From contig NZ_QUIV01000033.1 in NCBI RefSeq assembly GCF_003480315.1, positions 1 to 31,145 on the forward strand: DNA of 31,145 bases, written 5' to 3'. Made by a program: the position numbers and the translations under genes. The notes beneath the pieces are model-generated. The model did no database searches, was not told where the DNA came from, and saw only the letters and a program-made list of their open reading frames with translations. Below, in pieces: positions 24,471 through 31,145 of the stretch. Numbering within the stretch: position 1 is the first letter of the stretch; each line of letters begins with the position of its first letter. The DNA comes from Clostridium sp. AM33-3 (GTDB lineage: Bacteria; Bacillota; Clostridia; Lachnospirales; Lachnospiraceae).

Positions 24471-25353
24471 TCTGTTTTCTACGGAGGAGAGCCGTGCCGA
24501 TGCTCAGAGAGAAAAAGTAGTAGAAATCCCGCTGTCGGAACTGCACCCGTTCAAAGGGCATCCATTCAAAGTCAAGGATGACGAAGCCATGATGGAGACC
24601 GCAGACAGTATCAAGCAGTATGGCGTTCTGGTTCCGGCGATTGCTCGACCGGACCCGGAGGGCGGTTATGAGCTGGTAGCCGGACACAGGCGGCACAGAG
24701 CCAGTGAGCTGGCAGAAAAGGAGACCATGCCGGTCATTGTTCGGGATTTGGATGATGATGCCGCCACGATCATTATGGTTGACAGCAACCTGCAACGAGA
24801 AAGTCTGCTCCCCAGTGAAAGAGCATTTGCCTACAAGATGAAGCTGGATGCCATGAAACATCAGGGAGAGCGAGTTGATTTAACTTCGTCCCAAGTTGGG
24901 ACGAAGTTGAGAGCCGATGAAATATTGGCTCAGCAGGCTGGTTCAAGCAGAAATCAAGTTCAGCGCTATATCCGTCTGACAGAGCTGATTCCTGAATTGA
25001 TGGATATGGTGGATGAAAAGAAGATTGCCCTGAACCCTGCCTATGAGCTGTCCTTTCTCAAAAAGGAGGAACAGGTAGACCTGTTGGACGCAATGGACAG
25101 CGAACAGGCTACCCCTTCTCTTTCTCAAGCTCAGCGGCTCAAAAAATACAGTCAGGAGGGGCATCTGACCCTCGATATGATGCGTGTCATCATGGGTGAG
25201 GAAAAGAAAAGCGATCTGGACCGAGTGACATTTACCTCTGACACCTTGCGAAAGTATTTCCCTAAAAGCTATACGCCCCAGCGGATGCAGGAAACCATCA
25301 TCAAGCTGCTGGAGGCATGGCAGAAAAAGCGTCAGAGAGATCAGGAACGATGA
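24427..25353 (+). CDS. parB: ParB/Spo0J-family partition protein
   Basis: The 308-residue protein has a ParB N-terminal domain (about residues 30-125) with the CTP-binding-type GHRRHRAS motif at 86-93. A central HTH region follows (about 155-185, ILAQQAGSSRNQVQRYIRLTELIPEL). The start is TTG 24427, with AAGGAGG at 24411-24417, inside the end of parA. The two genes are translationally linked. A perfect 27-bp palindrome lies in its coding sequence (24882-24908). It is expected to bind a parS-like site and ParA. Confidence 0.92.
   Translation: MKSSAKKVELASVDDLFSTEESRADAQREKVVEIPLSELHPFKGHPFKVKDDEAMMETADSIKQYGVLVPAIARPDPEGGYELVAGHRRHRASELAEKETMPVIVRDLDDDAATIIMVDSNLQRESLLPSERAFAYKMKLDAMKHQGERVDLTSSQVGTKLRADEILAQQAGSSRNQVQRYIRLTELIPELMDMVDEKKIALNPAYELSFLKKEEQVDLLDAMDSEQATPSLSQAQRLKKYSQEGHLTLDMMRVIMGEEKKSDLDRVTFTSDTLRKYFPKSYTPQRMQETIIKLLEAWQKKRQRDQER
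24882..24908. repeat. Perfect 27-bp palindrome inside parB
   Basis: Two 13-base arms (24882-24894 and 24896-24908) are exact reverse complements around a single central G. The segment encodes LTSSQVGTKL between the ParB N-terminal and HTH domains. It could be a protein-binding site (a parS-like nucleation site or operator) or a strong mRNA hairpin. Confidence 0.75.
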
Positions 25354-25365
25354 AAGGAGCCGCCT

Positions 25366-25641
25366 ATGAGGGATATTTCAGCCCGTGAGCTGAAAGGACA
25401 CAACATTCTCGCCGTAGAGAGGTTTTGGGATAACACCCGCTGGATGATTGAGTTTTCCGTCCTGCGTCCCAGCACAGCTTACGGCAGCCCCGGAGAGGAA
25501 ATGCGGCTGTTTTTGACCGAGGACGGGTATCAGGCTGCCCTGCAAAGCCAGCAGCGCCGGGAGATTAAGATCAAGCGTTACGCTCGTGTGATTGAGGGAC
25601 ATATCCTCGATTTCAAACCGGGAAAACGCCGCCGCTCATAA
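25366..25641 (+). CDS. Small conserved ICE protein, paralogue of the 27591-27902 product
   Basis: No named function recognised. The 91-residue protein has the core RFWDNTRWMIEFSVL, then GEEMRLFLTEDGYQAAL, then IKIKRYARVIEG, and a basic end (GKRRRS). The same pattern recurs in the 103-residue product 2 kb downstream. It has no membrane segment. It lies 12 bases after parB with AAAGGAG upstream and belongs to the same transcription unit. The size and predicted beta-rich pattern suggest a small soluble accessory protein, but this is inference. Confidence 0.75.
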   Translation: MRDISARELKGHNILAVERFWDNTRWMIEFSVLRPSTAYGSPGEEMRLFLTEDGYQAALQSQQRREIKIKRYARVIEGHILDFKPGKRRRS

Positions 25642-25664
25642 ACCCATACAACGAAAGGAAAGGA

Positions 25665-25856
25665 ATGACTATGTGTACGGTAAAGGAAATTCAAGAAGCA
25701 ATCCAGGAAGATTGCAAATCTCAGCATGACATGGATTCAACGGATATTGACCGAGTGATGCAAACACTTCCTTTCGCCCAGGAGGAGCCATTTACAGAGG
25801 CGCGTCCTCGAAAGCCGCTGTTTTGGTTCTATGCAAGAAAATTTGAAAAGTGTTGA
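25665..25856 (+). CDS. Small hypothetical ICE protein
   Basis: A 63-residue acidic-to-aromatic protein (VKEIQEAIQEDCKSQH early, PRKPLFWFYARKFEKC at the end). No family recognised. Two ATG codons compete (25665 and 25671), both with AAAGGA upstream; the second has slightly better spacing to the nearer site. A terminator follows directly. Its place between parB and the DUF6017 gene fits the element's maintenance block. Confidence 0.6.
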   Translation: MTMCTVKEIQEAIQEDCKSQHDMDSTDIDRVMQTLPFAQEEPFTEARPRKPLFWFYARKFEKC

Positions 25857-25858
25857 AC

Positions 25859-25894
25859 ACCGCAATTCTTTGGAATGAGGATTGCGGTTTTTTT
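25859..25894 (+). terminator. Terminator closing the parAB block
   Basis: An 8-bp stem (25859-25866 with 25881-25888) and a run of eight T. It starts 2 bases after the stop of the preceding small gene and 30 bases before the next start. Confidence 0.82.
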
Positions 25895-25923
25895 GTACCC
25901 AAAATTCGGAAGGAGTGAGGTCG

Positions 25924-26787
25924 ATGGCCGTTTTTCGTATTGAACGGACCCGTGATTATACCGTGATGAGCAATCATCATTTACGAAATGCAAACCTGTC
26001 GTTAAAAGCCAAGGGGCTGCTTTCCATGATGCTGTCTTTGCCAGAGGACTGGAATTACACCACCCGTGGTCTTGCAAAGATCTGTAAGGAGGGCGTGGAT
26101 GCCATAGGCGCTGCGTTGCGGGAATTGGAGGCTGCCGGTTACATTGTGCGGCACAAGCTGCGTGACCGGCAGGGACGCATCAGCGATACAGAGTATGTCA
26201 TATACGAGCAGCCACAGCTTAGAAAACCGGATACGGATTCACCAGATACGGAAAACCCGTATATGGATAAACCGGATACGGAAAAGCCCGCAGAATTAAA
26301 TATAGAGAAATCAAATACAGAAAAATCAATTACTTATGGATCAAGTACCGATTCCATTCCCTTCCGGGAAACAGCGGCGGCAAGACCGCCGGAACGGAAA
26401 GGAAGAGATGCGATGTCTGTCACAGAGATAGAAAATTATCGGGAATTGATTTTGGAGAATATCGAGTATGACTGTCTGAAGCAGCGTTATCCTCTCTACC
26501 TGGATGACCTGAATGAGATCGTAGAGCTGTTGGTAGAAACGGTCTGTGCCAGACGAAAGACCACCCGGATCTCTGGGGCAGACTTTCCTCACGAGATCGT
26601 GCGTTCCCGTTTTTTGAAACTGGACAGCTCCCACATCGAGTTTGTCATGGACTGTCTGCAAAAGAACACCACCCAGGTACGCAACATGAAGCAGTACCTG
26701 CTTGCGGTGCTGTTCAATGCGCCTACCACCATGAATAATCACTTCACTTCATTGGTCAACCACGATATGCACGCAGGCGGCTGGTAA
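25924..26787 (+). CDS. HTH/DUF6017 protein, probable replication initiator-like protein
   Basis: The 287-residue protein has an N-terminal winged-helix region typical of replisome organiser/RepA-type proteins (residues 1-90: SLKAKGLLSMMLSLPEDWNY, TRGLAKICKEGVDAIGAALRELEAAGYIVR). A low-complexity linker rich in PDTE follows (about 100-135). A C-terminal domain I assign to DUF6017 covers about 160-287 (YRELILENIEYDCL, FVMDCLQKNTTQVRNMKQYLLAVLFNAP). ICEs of this type carry it next to parAB, and a role in replicating the excised element is inferred. ATG 25924 has AAGGAG 7 bases upstream. Confidence 0.82.
   Translation: MAVFRIERTRDYTVMSNHHLRNANLSLKAKGLLSMMLSLPEDWNYTTRGLAKICKEGVDAIGAALRELEAAGYIVRHKLRDRQGRISDTEYVIYEQPQLRKPDTDSPDTENPYMDKPDTEKPAELNIEKSNTEKSITYGSSTDSIPFRETAAARPPERKGRDAMSVTEIENYRELILENIEYDCLKQRYPLYLDDLNEIVELLVETVCARRKTTRISGADFPHEIVRSRFLKLDSSHIEFVMDCLQKNTTQVRNMKQYLLAVLFNAPTTMNNHFTSLVNHDMHAGGW
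26226..26290 (+). repeat. Degenerate short tandem repeat in the DUF6017 gene linker
   Basis: The unit CCGGATACGGA or CCAGATACGGA recurs several times within 65 bases and encodes a PDTE-type peptide linker. Such repeats vary readily in length by slippage. Confidence 0.6.
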
Positions 26788-26821
26788 AGGCCGCCTTTTA
26801 TCATGCCAAAGGAGGCACGAC

Positions 26822-27568
26822 ATGAACCAGATGGAAATTTTCAAAAACCCGGAGTTTGGCAGTATCCGGGTCATCGAAGAAAACGGCAAATACCTGTTTT
26901 GCGGAATGGATGTGGCCGCTGCGCTGGGGTACAGCAATTCCCGCGATGCAATTATCCGCCATTGTAGGTATGTCGTGAAACGCGACGCACCTCACCCACA
27001 AAGCCCCGACCGCAAAATCAGTATGACTTTTATCCCCGAAGGAGATTTGTACCGCCTGATTGTTCACAGCAAATTGCCATCGGCAGAACAGTTTGAACAG
27101 TGGGTATTCGATGAGGTTCTGCCTACCATTCGCAAGCACGGGGCCTATCTCACAAGAGAGAAGCTTTGGGAGGTAGCTACTTCCCCGGAGGCTCTGATGA
27201 AGCTCTGCTCAGACTTGTTGGCTGAGCGTGAAGCAAATATTTCTCTGCGTAAGGAAAATGCACAGCTGGAGGGCAAAGCCGCTTTCTATGACCTGTTCAT
27301 CGACTTAAAGCACAGCACCAATCTCAGGACAACCGCCAAAGAGTTGGATGTCCCGGAGCGCCGGTTTGTTCGGTTTCTGATAGAACGACGGTTTGTGTAC
27401 CGCACAGCATCCGGCAATGTGCTGCCCTATGCCAATGTGAAAAATACGGGGCTGTTCTGTGTGAAAGACTACTGCAATCACGGGCATACCGGCTCCTACA
27501 CGCTGGTTACGCCAAAGGGAAAGCTCTACTTTGCTCAGCTGCGGGAGATGATCTTGCTGGTCTCATAA
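26822..27568 (+). CDS. BRO-N/KilAC phage-type antirepressor
   Basis: The 248-residue protein has a BRO-N domain (about residues 8-115: IRVIEENGKYLFCGMDVAAALGYSNSRDAI, FIPEGDLYRLIVHSKLPSAEQFEQWVFDEVLPTIRKHG) and a KilAC-type C-terminal DNA-binding domain (about 130-245: TTAKELDVPERRFVRFLIERRFVYR, TPKGKLYFAQL). By family knowledge such proteins relieve repression of phage lytic or element transfer genes. The cognate repressor is not in this window. It starts 34 bases after the DUF6017 gene, with AAAGGAGG upstream, and probably shares its transcript. Confidence 0.9.
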   Translation: MNQMEIFKNPEFGSIRVIEENGKYLFCGMDVAAALGYSNSRDAIIRHCRYVVKRDAPHPQSPDRKISMTFIPEGDLYRLIVHSKLPSAEQFEQWVFDEVLPTIRKHGAYLTREKLWEVATSPEALMKLCSDLLAEREANISLRKENAQLEGKAAFYDLFIDLKHSTNLRTTAKELDVPERRFVRFLIERRFVYRTASGNVLPYANVKNTGLFCVKDYCNHGHTGSYTLVTPKGKLYFAQLREMILLVS

Positions 27569-27590
27569 GAACGGAAAGGAAGTGGGTTTT

Positions 27591-27902
27591 ATGCAGGAAG
27601 GCAAAACAATCGGGCAGCTGATGGAGGAAATGCGCCAGAAAGCCGGGGCGCAGAACTATCACGGTCATGACTACATGGATCTCCAGCGATTTGCGGAGAA
27701 CACCCGGCACATGATTATTTTTGATGTACTGACGCATGACTCCCCGGTTGGCTGGAAAGGAGAACGCACCCGCCTGTTTTTGTCAGATATAGGCTATGAA
27801 AAAGCTCTGGACAGTCAGGCAAATGGGCAGATCAAGATTCTCAGCCATGCAAAGGTCAGAAATGGAGATTTGTTTTATGACCACAAAGAACAGATACGAT
27901 AG
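27591..27902 (+). CDS. Small conserved ICE protein, paralogue of the 25366-25641 product
   Basis: The 103-residue product shares a pattern with the 91-residue protein near parB: RFAENTRHMIIFDVL, GERTRLFLSDIGYEKALDSQ, IKILSHAKVRNG. It has an added N-terminal helix (GQLMEEMRQKAGAQ). ATG 27591 is chosen over a GTG at 27582, which would overlap the AAGGAAG ribosome binding site. Function unknown. It is followed at 12 bases by the DUF4313 gene. Confidence 0.75.
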   Translation: MQEGKTIGQLMEEMRQKAGAQNYHGHDYMDLQRFAENTRHMIIFDVLTHDSPVGWKGERTRLFLSDIGYEKALDSQANGQIKILSHAKVRNGDLFYDHKEQIR

Positions 27903-27914
27903 GAGGAATCCGAT

Positions 27915-28334
27915 ATGAATGAGGAAAAGAAAGTACCCTTTAAGTGGGAATATGGGGAAGAAACCATATCGCTGCAACTTGGAATGTATGCGAATAATCA
28001 GCGGCTTTATATCGGCATGATTACCCATACAGAAGATGGAGCAGAGGCGTTTGCAGATATGACGGTGAACCTACCAGGATATTCCCTGGACCCCGGAGAG
28101 GCGTTTATTTCCGGTGACATCAGCAAGGATTTGCTGCGATTCATCAAAGAGAACAAATTGGGGAAGGTGCTTCCCTATCAGGTTCAGTCCGGTTATGGAA
28201 AATATTCTGCTGTTGCCTTTGATCTGGAGAAGCTGAAGGCATTTGACCCCAAAGGTGTGGCAGAGTTCCGGAAAGAGTGGAATCTGCCGGATAAGAAGCC
28301 GGTAAAGAAAAAGAGCCGCGGGATGGAGCGATGA
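27915..28334 (+). CDS. DUF4313 family protein
   Basis: The 139-residue soluble protein matches the pattern of DUF4313, a family found in Firmicutes conjugative elements. Segments: LYIGMITHTEDGAEAFADMTVNLPGYSLDPGEAFISGDIS (about residues 33-72), LLRFIKENKLGK, and a Lys-rich end (KKPVKKKSRGMER). Function unknown. AGGAGG lies just upstream of the ATG. The stop codon overlaps the ATG of a 13-codon leader ORF (ATGA at 28331-28334). Confidence 0.78.
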   Translation: MNEEKKVPFKWEYGEETISLQLGMYANNQRLYIGMITHTEDGAEAFADMTVNLPGYSLDPGEAFISGDISKDLLRFIKENKLGKVLPYQVQSGYGKYSAVAFDLEKLKAFDPKGVAEFRKEWNLPDKKPVKKKSRGMER

Positions 28335-28372
28335 AAAAATACCTCCTCCGGCGGCTGGTGGTTCCGCCTTAG
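28331..28372 (+). CDS. Putative 13-residue leader peptide ending Pro-Pro-stop
   Basis: The tiny ORF encodes MKKYLLRRLVVPP and overlaps the DUF4313 stop codon as ATGA, so it could be translated by coupling. It ends in Pro-Pro-stop, a context known to slow termination. Its codons 4-7 contain CCTCCTCC (28342-28349), which can pair with the pcfB Shine-Dalgarno GGAGG (28407-28411). An inner GGCGG/CCGCC hairpin is also present. A translational control role over pcfB is inference; the ORF may be chance. Confidence 0.35.
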   Translation: MKKYLLRRLVVPP

Positions 28373-28418
28373 CAAAAAAAGAGATTCCCTGCAAACTTCG
28401 TGGAAAGGAGGCGAGAAA

Positions 28419-28919
28419 ATGCAGGAAGAAGTGGAAAACAGAACTTTGACGCTGGTTGTCAGTGGAACAAAGTTTACCGGCAGAATGTTTAAGGCTGCCA
28501 TAAGCAAGTACATGGCACATCGAAAGGAAAAGAAGCTGGAAAAACAGAGAAGCCGTGATGCGCCGGTTGTTCCGCATGGAAAACAGACTGTGAAGCAGCT
28601 TGTCGGGCAGAATCAGGGAATATCCAACATTGAGATCACAGACCCCTCTATCAAGGAGTTTGAGAAAATCGCCCGGAAATATGGTGTGGATTATGCGGTG
28701 AAAAAGGACCGCAGCAGTTCTCCGCCAAAGTACCTGATTTTTTTCAAAGGCCGTGATGCAGATGCTCTGACAGCAGCTTTTACAGAGTACACCAACAAAA
28801 AGGTCAAAAAGGCAACGAAAACAGAGCGCCCGTCCGTACTGGCAAAACTTAACCGGTTCAAAGAGATGGTTAAAAATGCTGTGGTGGATCGCACCAAGCG
28901 AAAGGAGCTGGAACGATGA
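28419..28919 (+). CDS. pcfB: PcfB family conjugation protein (DUF3801)
   Basis: The 166-residue product matches PcfB/DUF3801, encoded next to the coupling protein in Gram-positive conjugative elements. Visible features: an N-terminal helical region (GTKFTGRMFKAAISKYMAHRKEKK), GISNIEITDPSIKEFEKIARKYGVDYAVKKDR in the middle (about residues 67-98), FFKGRDADALTAAFTEYTNKK (about 108-128) and a basic C-terminus. In pCF10 PcfB is thought to assist substrate processing at the coupling protein. The start has AAAGGAGG at 28404-28411. The stop overlaps the next start (ATGA). Confidence 0.85.
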   Translation: MQEEVENRTLTLVVSGTKFTGRMFKAAISKYMAHRKEKKLEKQRSRDAPVVPHGKQTVKQLVGQNQGISNIEITDPSIKEFEKIARKYGVDYAVKKDRSSSPPKYLIFFKGRDADALTAAFTEYTNKKVKKATKTERPSVLAKLNRFKEMVKNAVVDRTKRKELER

Positions 28920-30745
28920 AAAAGACATTGGACATCAAAAAGCTCATTTTGCTGAATATGCCGTATATCCTGATGGGACTGTTTGCTACCAATTTTGGAG
29001 AGGCATGGCGAATGGCACAAGGGGCGGATGCTTCAGAAAAGTTTCTTTCGCTGATTGCGGTTCTGCCTGGGGCGCTGCAAAGTTTCTGGCCAAGCCTGCA
29101 TCCATTGGACTTGTTGGTAGGACTGTGTTGTGGAGGCAGTCTGAGGCTGGCGGTGTATCTTAAAAGCAAGAACGCCAAGAAATATCGACATGGTTTGGAA
29201 TATGGTTCGGCCCGCTGGGGAACCCGTGAGGATATTGCACCTTACGTTGATCCTGTATTTCAGAACAATGTGATTCTGACGAAAACGGAGAGCCTGACCA
29301 TGAACAGCCGCCCCAAGGACCCCAAGACTGCCAGAAACAAAAATGTACTGGTGATTGGCGGCTCCGGTTCCGGTAAGACCCGATTCTGGCTGAAACCAAA
29401 CCTGATGCAGATGCACAGCTCCTATGTTGTGACGGACCCGAAAGGAACAATTCTGGTGGAGTGCGGAAAAATGCTCCAAAGGGGTGCGCCCAAGCTGGGG
29501 AAGGACGGAAAGCCCATGAAGGATAAGCACGGCAAGGTCATTTATGAGCCGTACCGAATCAAGGTCCTAAATACCATCAACTTCAAGAAGTCCATGCACT
29601 ATAACCCCTTTGCATACATCCACTCGGAAAAGGATATTTTGAAGCTGGTGACAACGCTGATCGCCAATACCAAAGGCGAAGGCAAGACCGGAGACGATTT
29701 CTGGGTAAAAGCAGAAACCTTGTTGTACTGCGCGCTTATTGGCTATATCCATTATGAGGCTCCGGTGGAGGAGCAGAACTTCTCTACCCTCATTGAGTTC
29801 ATCAACGCCATGGAAGTCCGTGAGGATGACGAGGAGTTCAAAAACCCCGTAGACCTGATGTTTGATGCACTGGAAGCCGAGAAGCCAAATCACTTTGCGG
29901 TGCGCCAGTATAAGAAATATAAGCTAGCCGCCGGCAAAACAGCCAAGTCGATTTTGATTTCCTGCGGTGCGCGTCTGGCCGTATTTGATATTGCGGAGCT
30001 GCGCGAGGTTACATCCTACGATGAGTTGGAACTGGATACGCTGGGAGACAGAAAAACGGCTCTGTTCCTCATTATGAGTGATACGGATGACAGTTTTAAC
30101 TTTCTCATTTCCATGTGCTACACCCAGTTATTCAACCTGCTTTGTGAAAAGGCCGACGATGTGTATGGCGGCAGGCTTCCGGTTCATGTGCGCTGTTTGA
30201 TTGATGAGTGTGCTAACATCGGGCAGATTCCGAAGCTGGAAAAGCTGGTGGCCACCATCCGAAGCCGTGAAATCTCTGCCTGTCTGGTGTTGCAGGCACA
30301 GAGCCAGCTCAAGGCAATTTACAAAGATAATGCCGATACCATCATCGGCAATATGGATACTTCCCTCTTCCTGGGTGGCAAAGAGCCAACAACGCTGAAA
30401 GAGCTGGCGGCTGTTCTGGGAAAGGAGACCATAGACACTTACAACACCGGAGAGAGCCGGGGACGGGAGACCTCCCACTCGCTCAACTATCAGAAATTGG
30501 GAAAAGAGCTGATGAGCCAGGACGAGCTGGCAGTTATGGATGGCGGCAAGTGCATCTTGCAGTTGCGCGGTGTGCGTCCGTTTCTTTCAGACAAGTATGA
30601 CATTACCAGACACCCTAATTTCAAATACACAGCTGATGCAGGCAAGCGAAATACCTTTGATATTGAAGCATTTTTGTCTGCCAGACTAAAACTCAAGCCT
30701 GATGAGGTCTGCGATGTATATGAAGTAGACACGGAGGGCGTGTAA
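28916..30745 (+). CDS. VirD4/TraG-type conjugative coupling ATPase
   Basis: A 609-residue membrane ATPase that links the relaxase-DNA complex to the type IV secretion channel. Two hydrophobic N-terminal segments lie at about residues 8-25 and 42-75. Walker A is GGSGSGKT with Lys154, and Walker B is CLIDECANIG with Asp430-Glu431. Other coupling-protein signatures are YVVTDPKGTILVECGKML, YNPFAYIHSEKDILKLVTTLIANT, and LVLQAQSQLKAIYKDNADTIIGNMD. It overlaps pcfB by four bases (ATGA), a fixed arrangement in this element family. Length is normal and the reading frame intact. Confidence 0.94.
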   Translation: MKKTLDIKKLILLNMPYILMGLFATNFGEAWRMAQGADASEKFLSLIAVLPGALQSFWPSLHPLDLLVGLCCGGSLRLAVYLKSKNAKKYRHGLEYGSARWGTREDIAPYVDPVFQNNVILTKTESLTMNSRPKDPKTARNKNVLVIGGSGSGKTRFWLKPNLMQMHSSYVVTDPKGTILVECGKMLQRGAPKLGKDGKPMKDKHGKVIYEPYRIKVLNTINFKKSMHYNPFAYIHSEKDILKLVTTLIANTKGEGKTGDDFWVKAETLLYCALIGYIHYEAPVEEQNFSTLIEFINAMEVREDDEEFKNPVDLMFDALEAEKPNHFAVRQYKKYKLAAGKTAKSILISCGARLAVFDIAELREVTSYDELELDTLGDRKTALFLIMSDTDDSFNFLISMCYTQLFNLLCEKADDVYGGRLPVHVRCLIDECANIGQIPKLEKLVATIRSREISACLVLQAQSQLKAIYKDNADTIIGNMDTSLFLGGKEPTTLKELAAVLGKETIDTYNTGESRGRETSHSLNYQKLGKELMSQDELAVMDGGKCILQLRGVRPFLSDKYDITRHPNFKYTADAGKRNTFDIEAFLSARLKLKPDEVCDVYEVDTEGV

Positions 30746-30856
30746 TACGGTTCCGCTGAGAAAGGAGTGATCGTATCTATTTGACGCAACTGCCTCTGTT
30801 GAGGCCATTGGCGTACAAAGCGGACAATCGCAAGAAAAATAATGAAAAAGGAGGAC

Positions 30857-30906
30857 AGCCGGAATCATGCCCCCGGAAACCGGGCGGCAGATTGTTCCGG
30901 CTTTTG
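30857..30906 (+). terminator. Hairpin/terminator between virD4 and maff2
   Basis: AGCCGGAA (30857-30864) pairs with TTCCGGCT (30895-30902), with an inner GC-rich CCCGG/CCGGG stem, followed by TTTT. It stands in the 218-base gap after the coupling protein gene and could attenuate transcription of the transfer genes. The rest of the gap shows no other convincing feature. Confidence 0.7.
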
Positions 30907-30963
30907 TATGCCTATGAAACATGACAAACCTATTTTTTAATCAAATTCCGGCTAACAAACTAT

Positions 30964-31104
30964 ATGGCATTTTTTGAACAGGCAATTACCGTTCTTCAGA
31001 CTCTCGTTATCGCTCTGGGCGCTGGTCTTGGTATCTGGGGTGTCATCAACCTGTTGGAAGGTTACGGCAACGACAACCCCGGCGCCAATGCTCATGTACG
31101 GTAA
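30964..31104 (+). pseudogene. Truncated Maff2 family small membrane protein
   Basis: The 46-codon ORF begins AFFEQAITVLQTLVIALG and continues GAGLGIWGVINLLEGYGNDNPGA, which matches the conserved start and first membrane helix of Maff2, a small (about 65-75 residue) protein of ICE transfer regions. After GNDNPGA the usual continuation and second hydrophobic segment are missing; the frame runs NAHVR and stops. No Shine-Dalgarno is evident before the ATG. The break near 31085 could be a nested insertion, a rearrangement or an assembly edge; the window ends 41 bases later. Confidence 0.6.
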
Positions 31105-31145
31105 AGTATCACAAGAAAATTATGTCGAATTGACAGCCGCCTCCG

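Larger units (their letters stand above)
23209..31145. mobile_element. Left part of a Tn1549/CTn5-like integrative and conjugative element
   Basis: From the 3' end of rlmD to the window edge the gene order is parA, parB, small conserved proteins, HTH/DUF6017 protein, BRO antirepressor, DUF4313 protein, pcfB, virD4-type coupling protein, maff2. This matches the conserved left module of Tn1549/CTn5-type Firmicutes elements. The left boundary is approximate: the crossover could be anywhere in the conserved 3' end of rlmD, about 23030-23210. The right end, integrase, relaxase and cargo are not in the window. Confidence 0.85.

Noticed and set aside
26226..26290. CRISPR-like short repeats
   Set aside because: The repeats are in frame, unspaced and encode a PDTE peptide linker; there are no spacers or cas genes.
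30781..30924. Possible 47-codon ORF from a TTG (start TQLPLLRPLAYKADNRKK)
   Set aside because: The start is rare, the AAAGGAG site is about 13 bases away, and the frame runs through the terminator hairpin at 30857-30906. It may be real in this element family, but I cannot support it from sequence alone.
31085..31145. Group II intron or known insertion sequence end inside maff2
   Set aside because: The bases after the break do not match a group II intron 5' end (GTGYG-type start) or a terminal inverted repeat that I recognise; too little sequence remains to name it.

Overview
The window looks like chromosomal DNA from a spore-forming member of the Lachnospiraceae (Clostridium cluster XIVa-like Firmicutes). 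The evidence is the set of gene families: spoIID and spoIIQ, a cotJABC spore-coat operon, a T-box in front of ileS, a RAT/antiterminator-controlled glucose-type PTS, strong AGGAGG ribosome binding sites and Firmicutes-type promoters. The left end of an integrative and conjugative element (ICE) of the Tn1549/CTn5 type fills the last 8 kb. The assignment rests on gene content, not on a database search.

Bases 1-23,200 are host chromosome. pncB (minus strand) is divergent from ileS, which has a full T-box leader with an AUC specifier, a UGGU bulge and a terminator. glgP follows ileS. Next come spoIID and a degenerate LytM protein of the spoIIQ type (forespore engulfment), a two-CBS-domain protein and an Uma2-family nuclease-like protein. 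A minus-strand Gly/Cys/Trp-rich small protein lies divergent from cotJA-cotJB-cotJC. After that is a PTS permease (EIICBA) with a ribonucleic antiterminator (RAT) overlapping a 21-bp terminator stem, and its probable LicT/GlcT-family antiterminator just downstream. A tRNA-Pro(GGG) gene, a Cof-type HAD phosphatase, dihydrolipoyl dehydrogenase, an M24B aminopeptidase, a convergent YbaK/ProX-type prolyl-tRNA deacylase and the 23S rRNA uracil methyltransferase gene rlmD/rumA complete the host part.

From about 23.2 kb to the end the content is mobile. The methyltransferase reading frame runs about 105 codons past the normal end of its fold, into a tail that I infer the element supplies. Two tandem terminators follow, then parA, parB, a small-protein block containing two paralogues, a HTH/DUF6017 replication-type protein, a BRO/KilAC antirepressor, a DUF4313 protein, pcfB, a VirD4/TraG coupling ATPase and the start of a maff2-like gene that stops after 46 codons. 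Integrase, relaxase, the mating-pore genes and the right end lie outside the window.

The points most worth checking are: the element-encoded C-terminal tail fused to the host rRNA methyltransferase; a perfect 27-bp palindrome inside parB; a 13-codon Pro-Pro-stop leader ORF with an anti-Shine-Dalgarno segment before pcfB; tandem terminators just before parA; a terminator whose 3' arm holds the spoIID ribosome binding site; and the truncated maff2 gene at the window end. I saw no CRISPR array, rRNA gene or recognisable insertion sequence.
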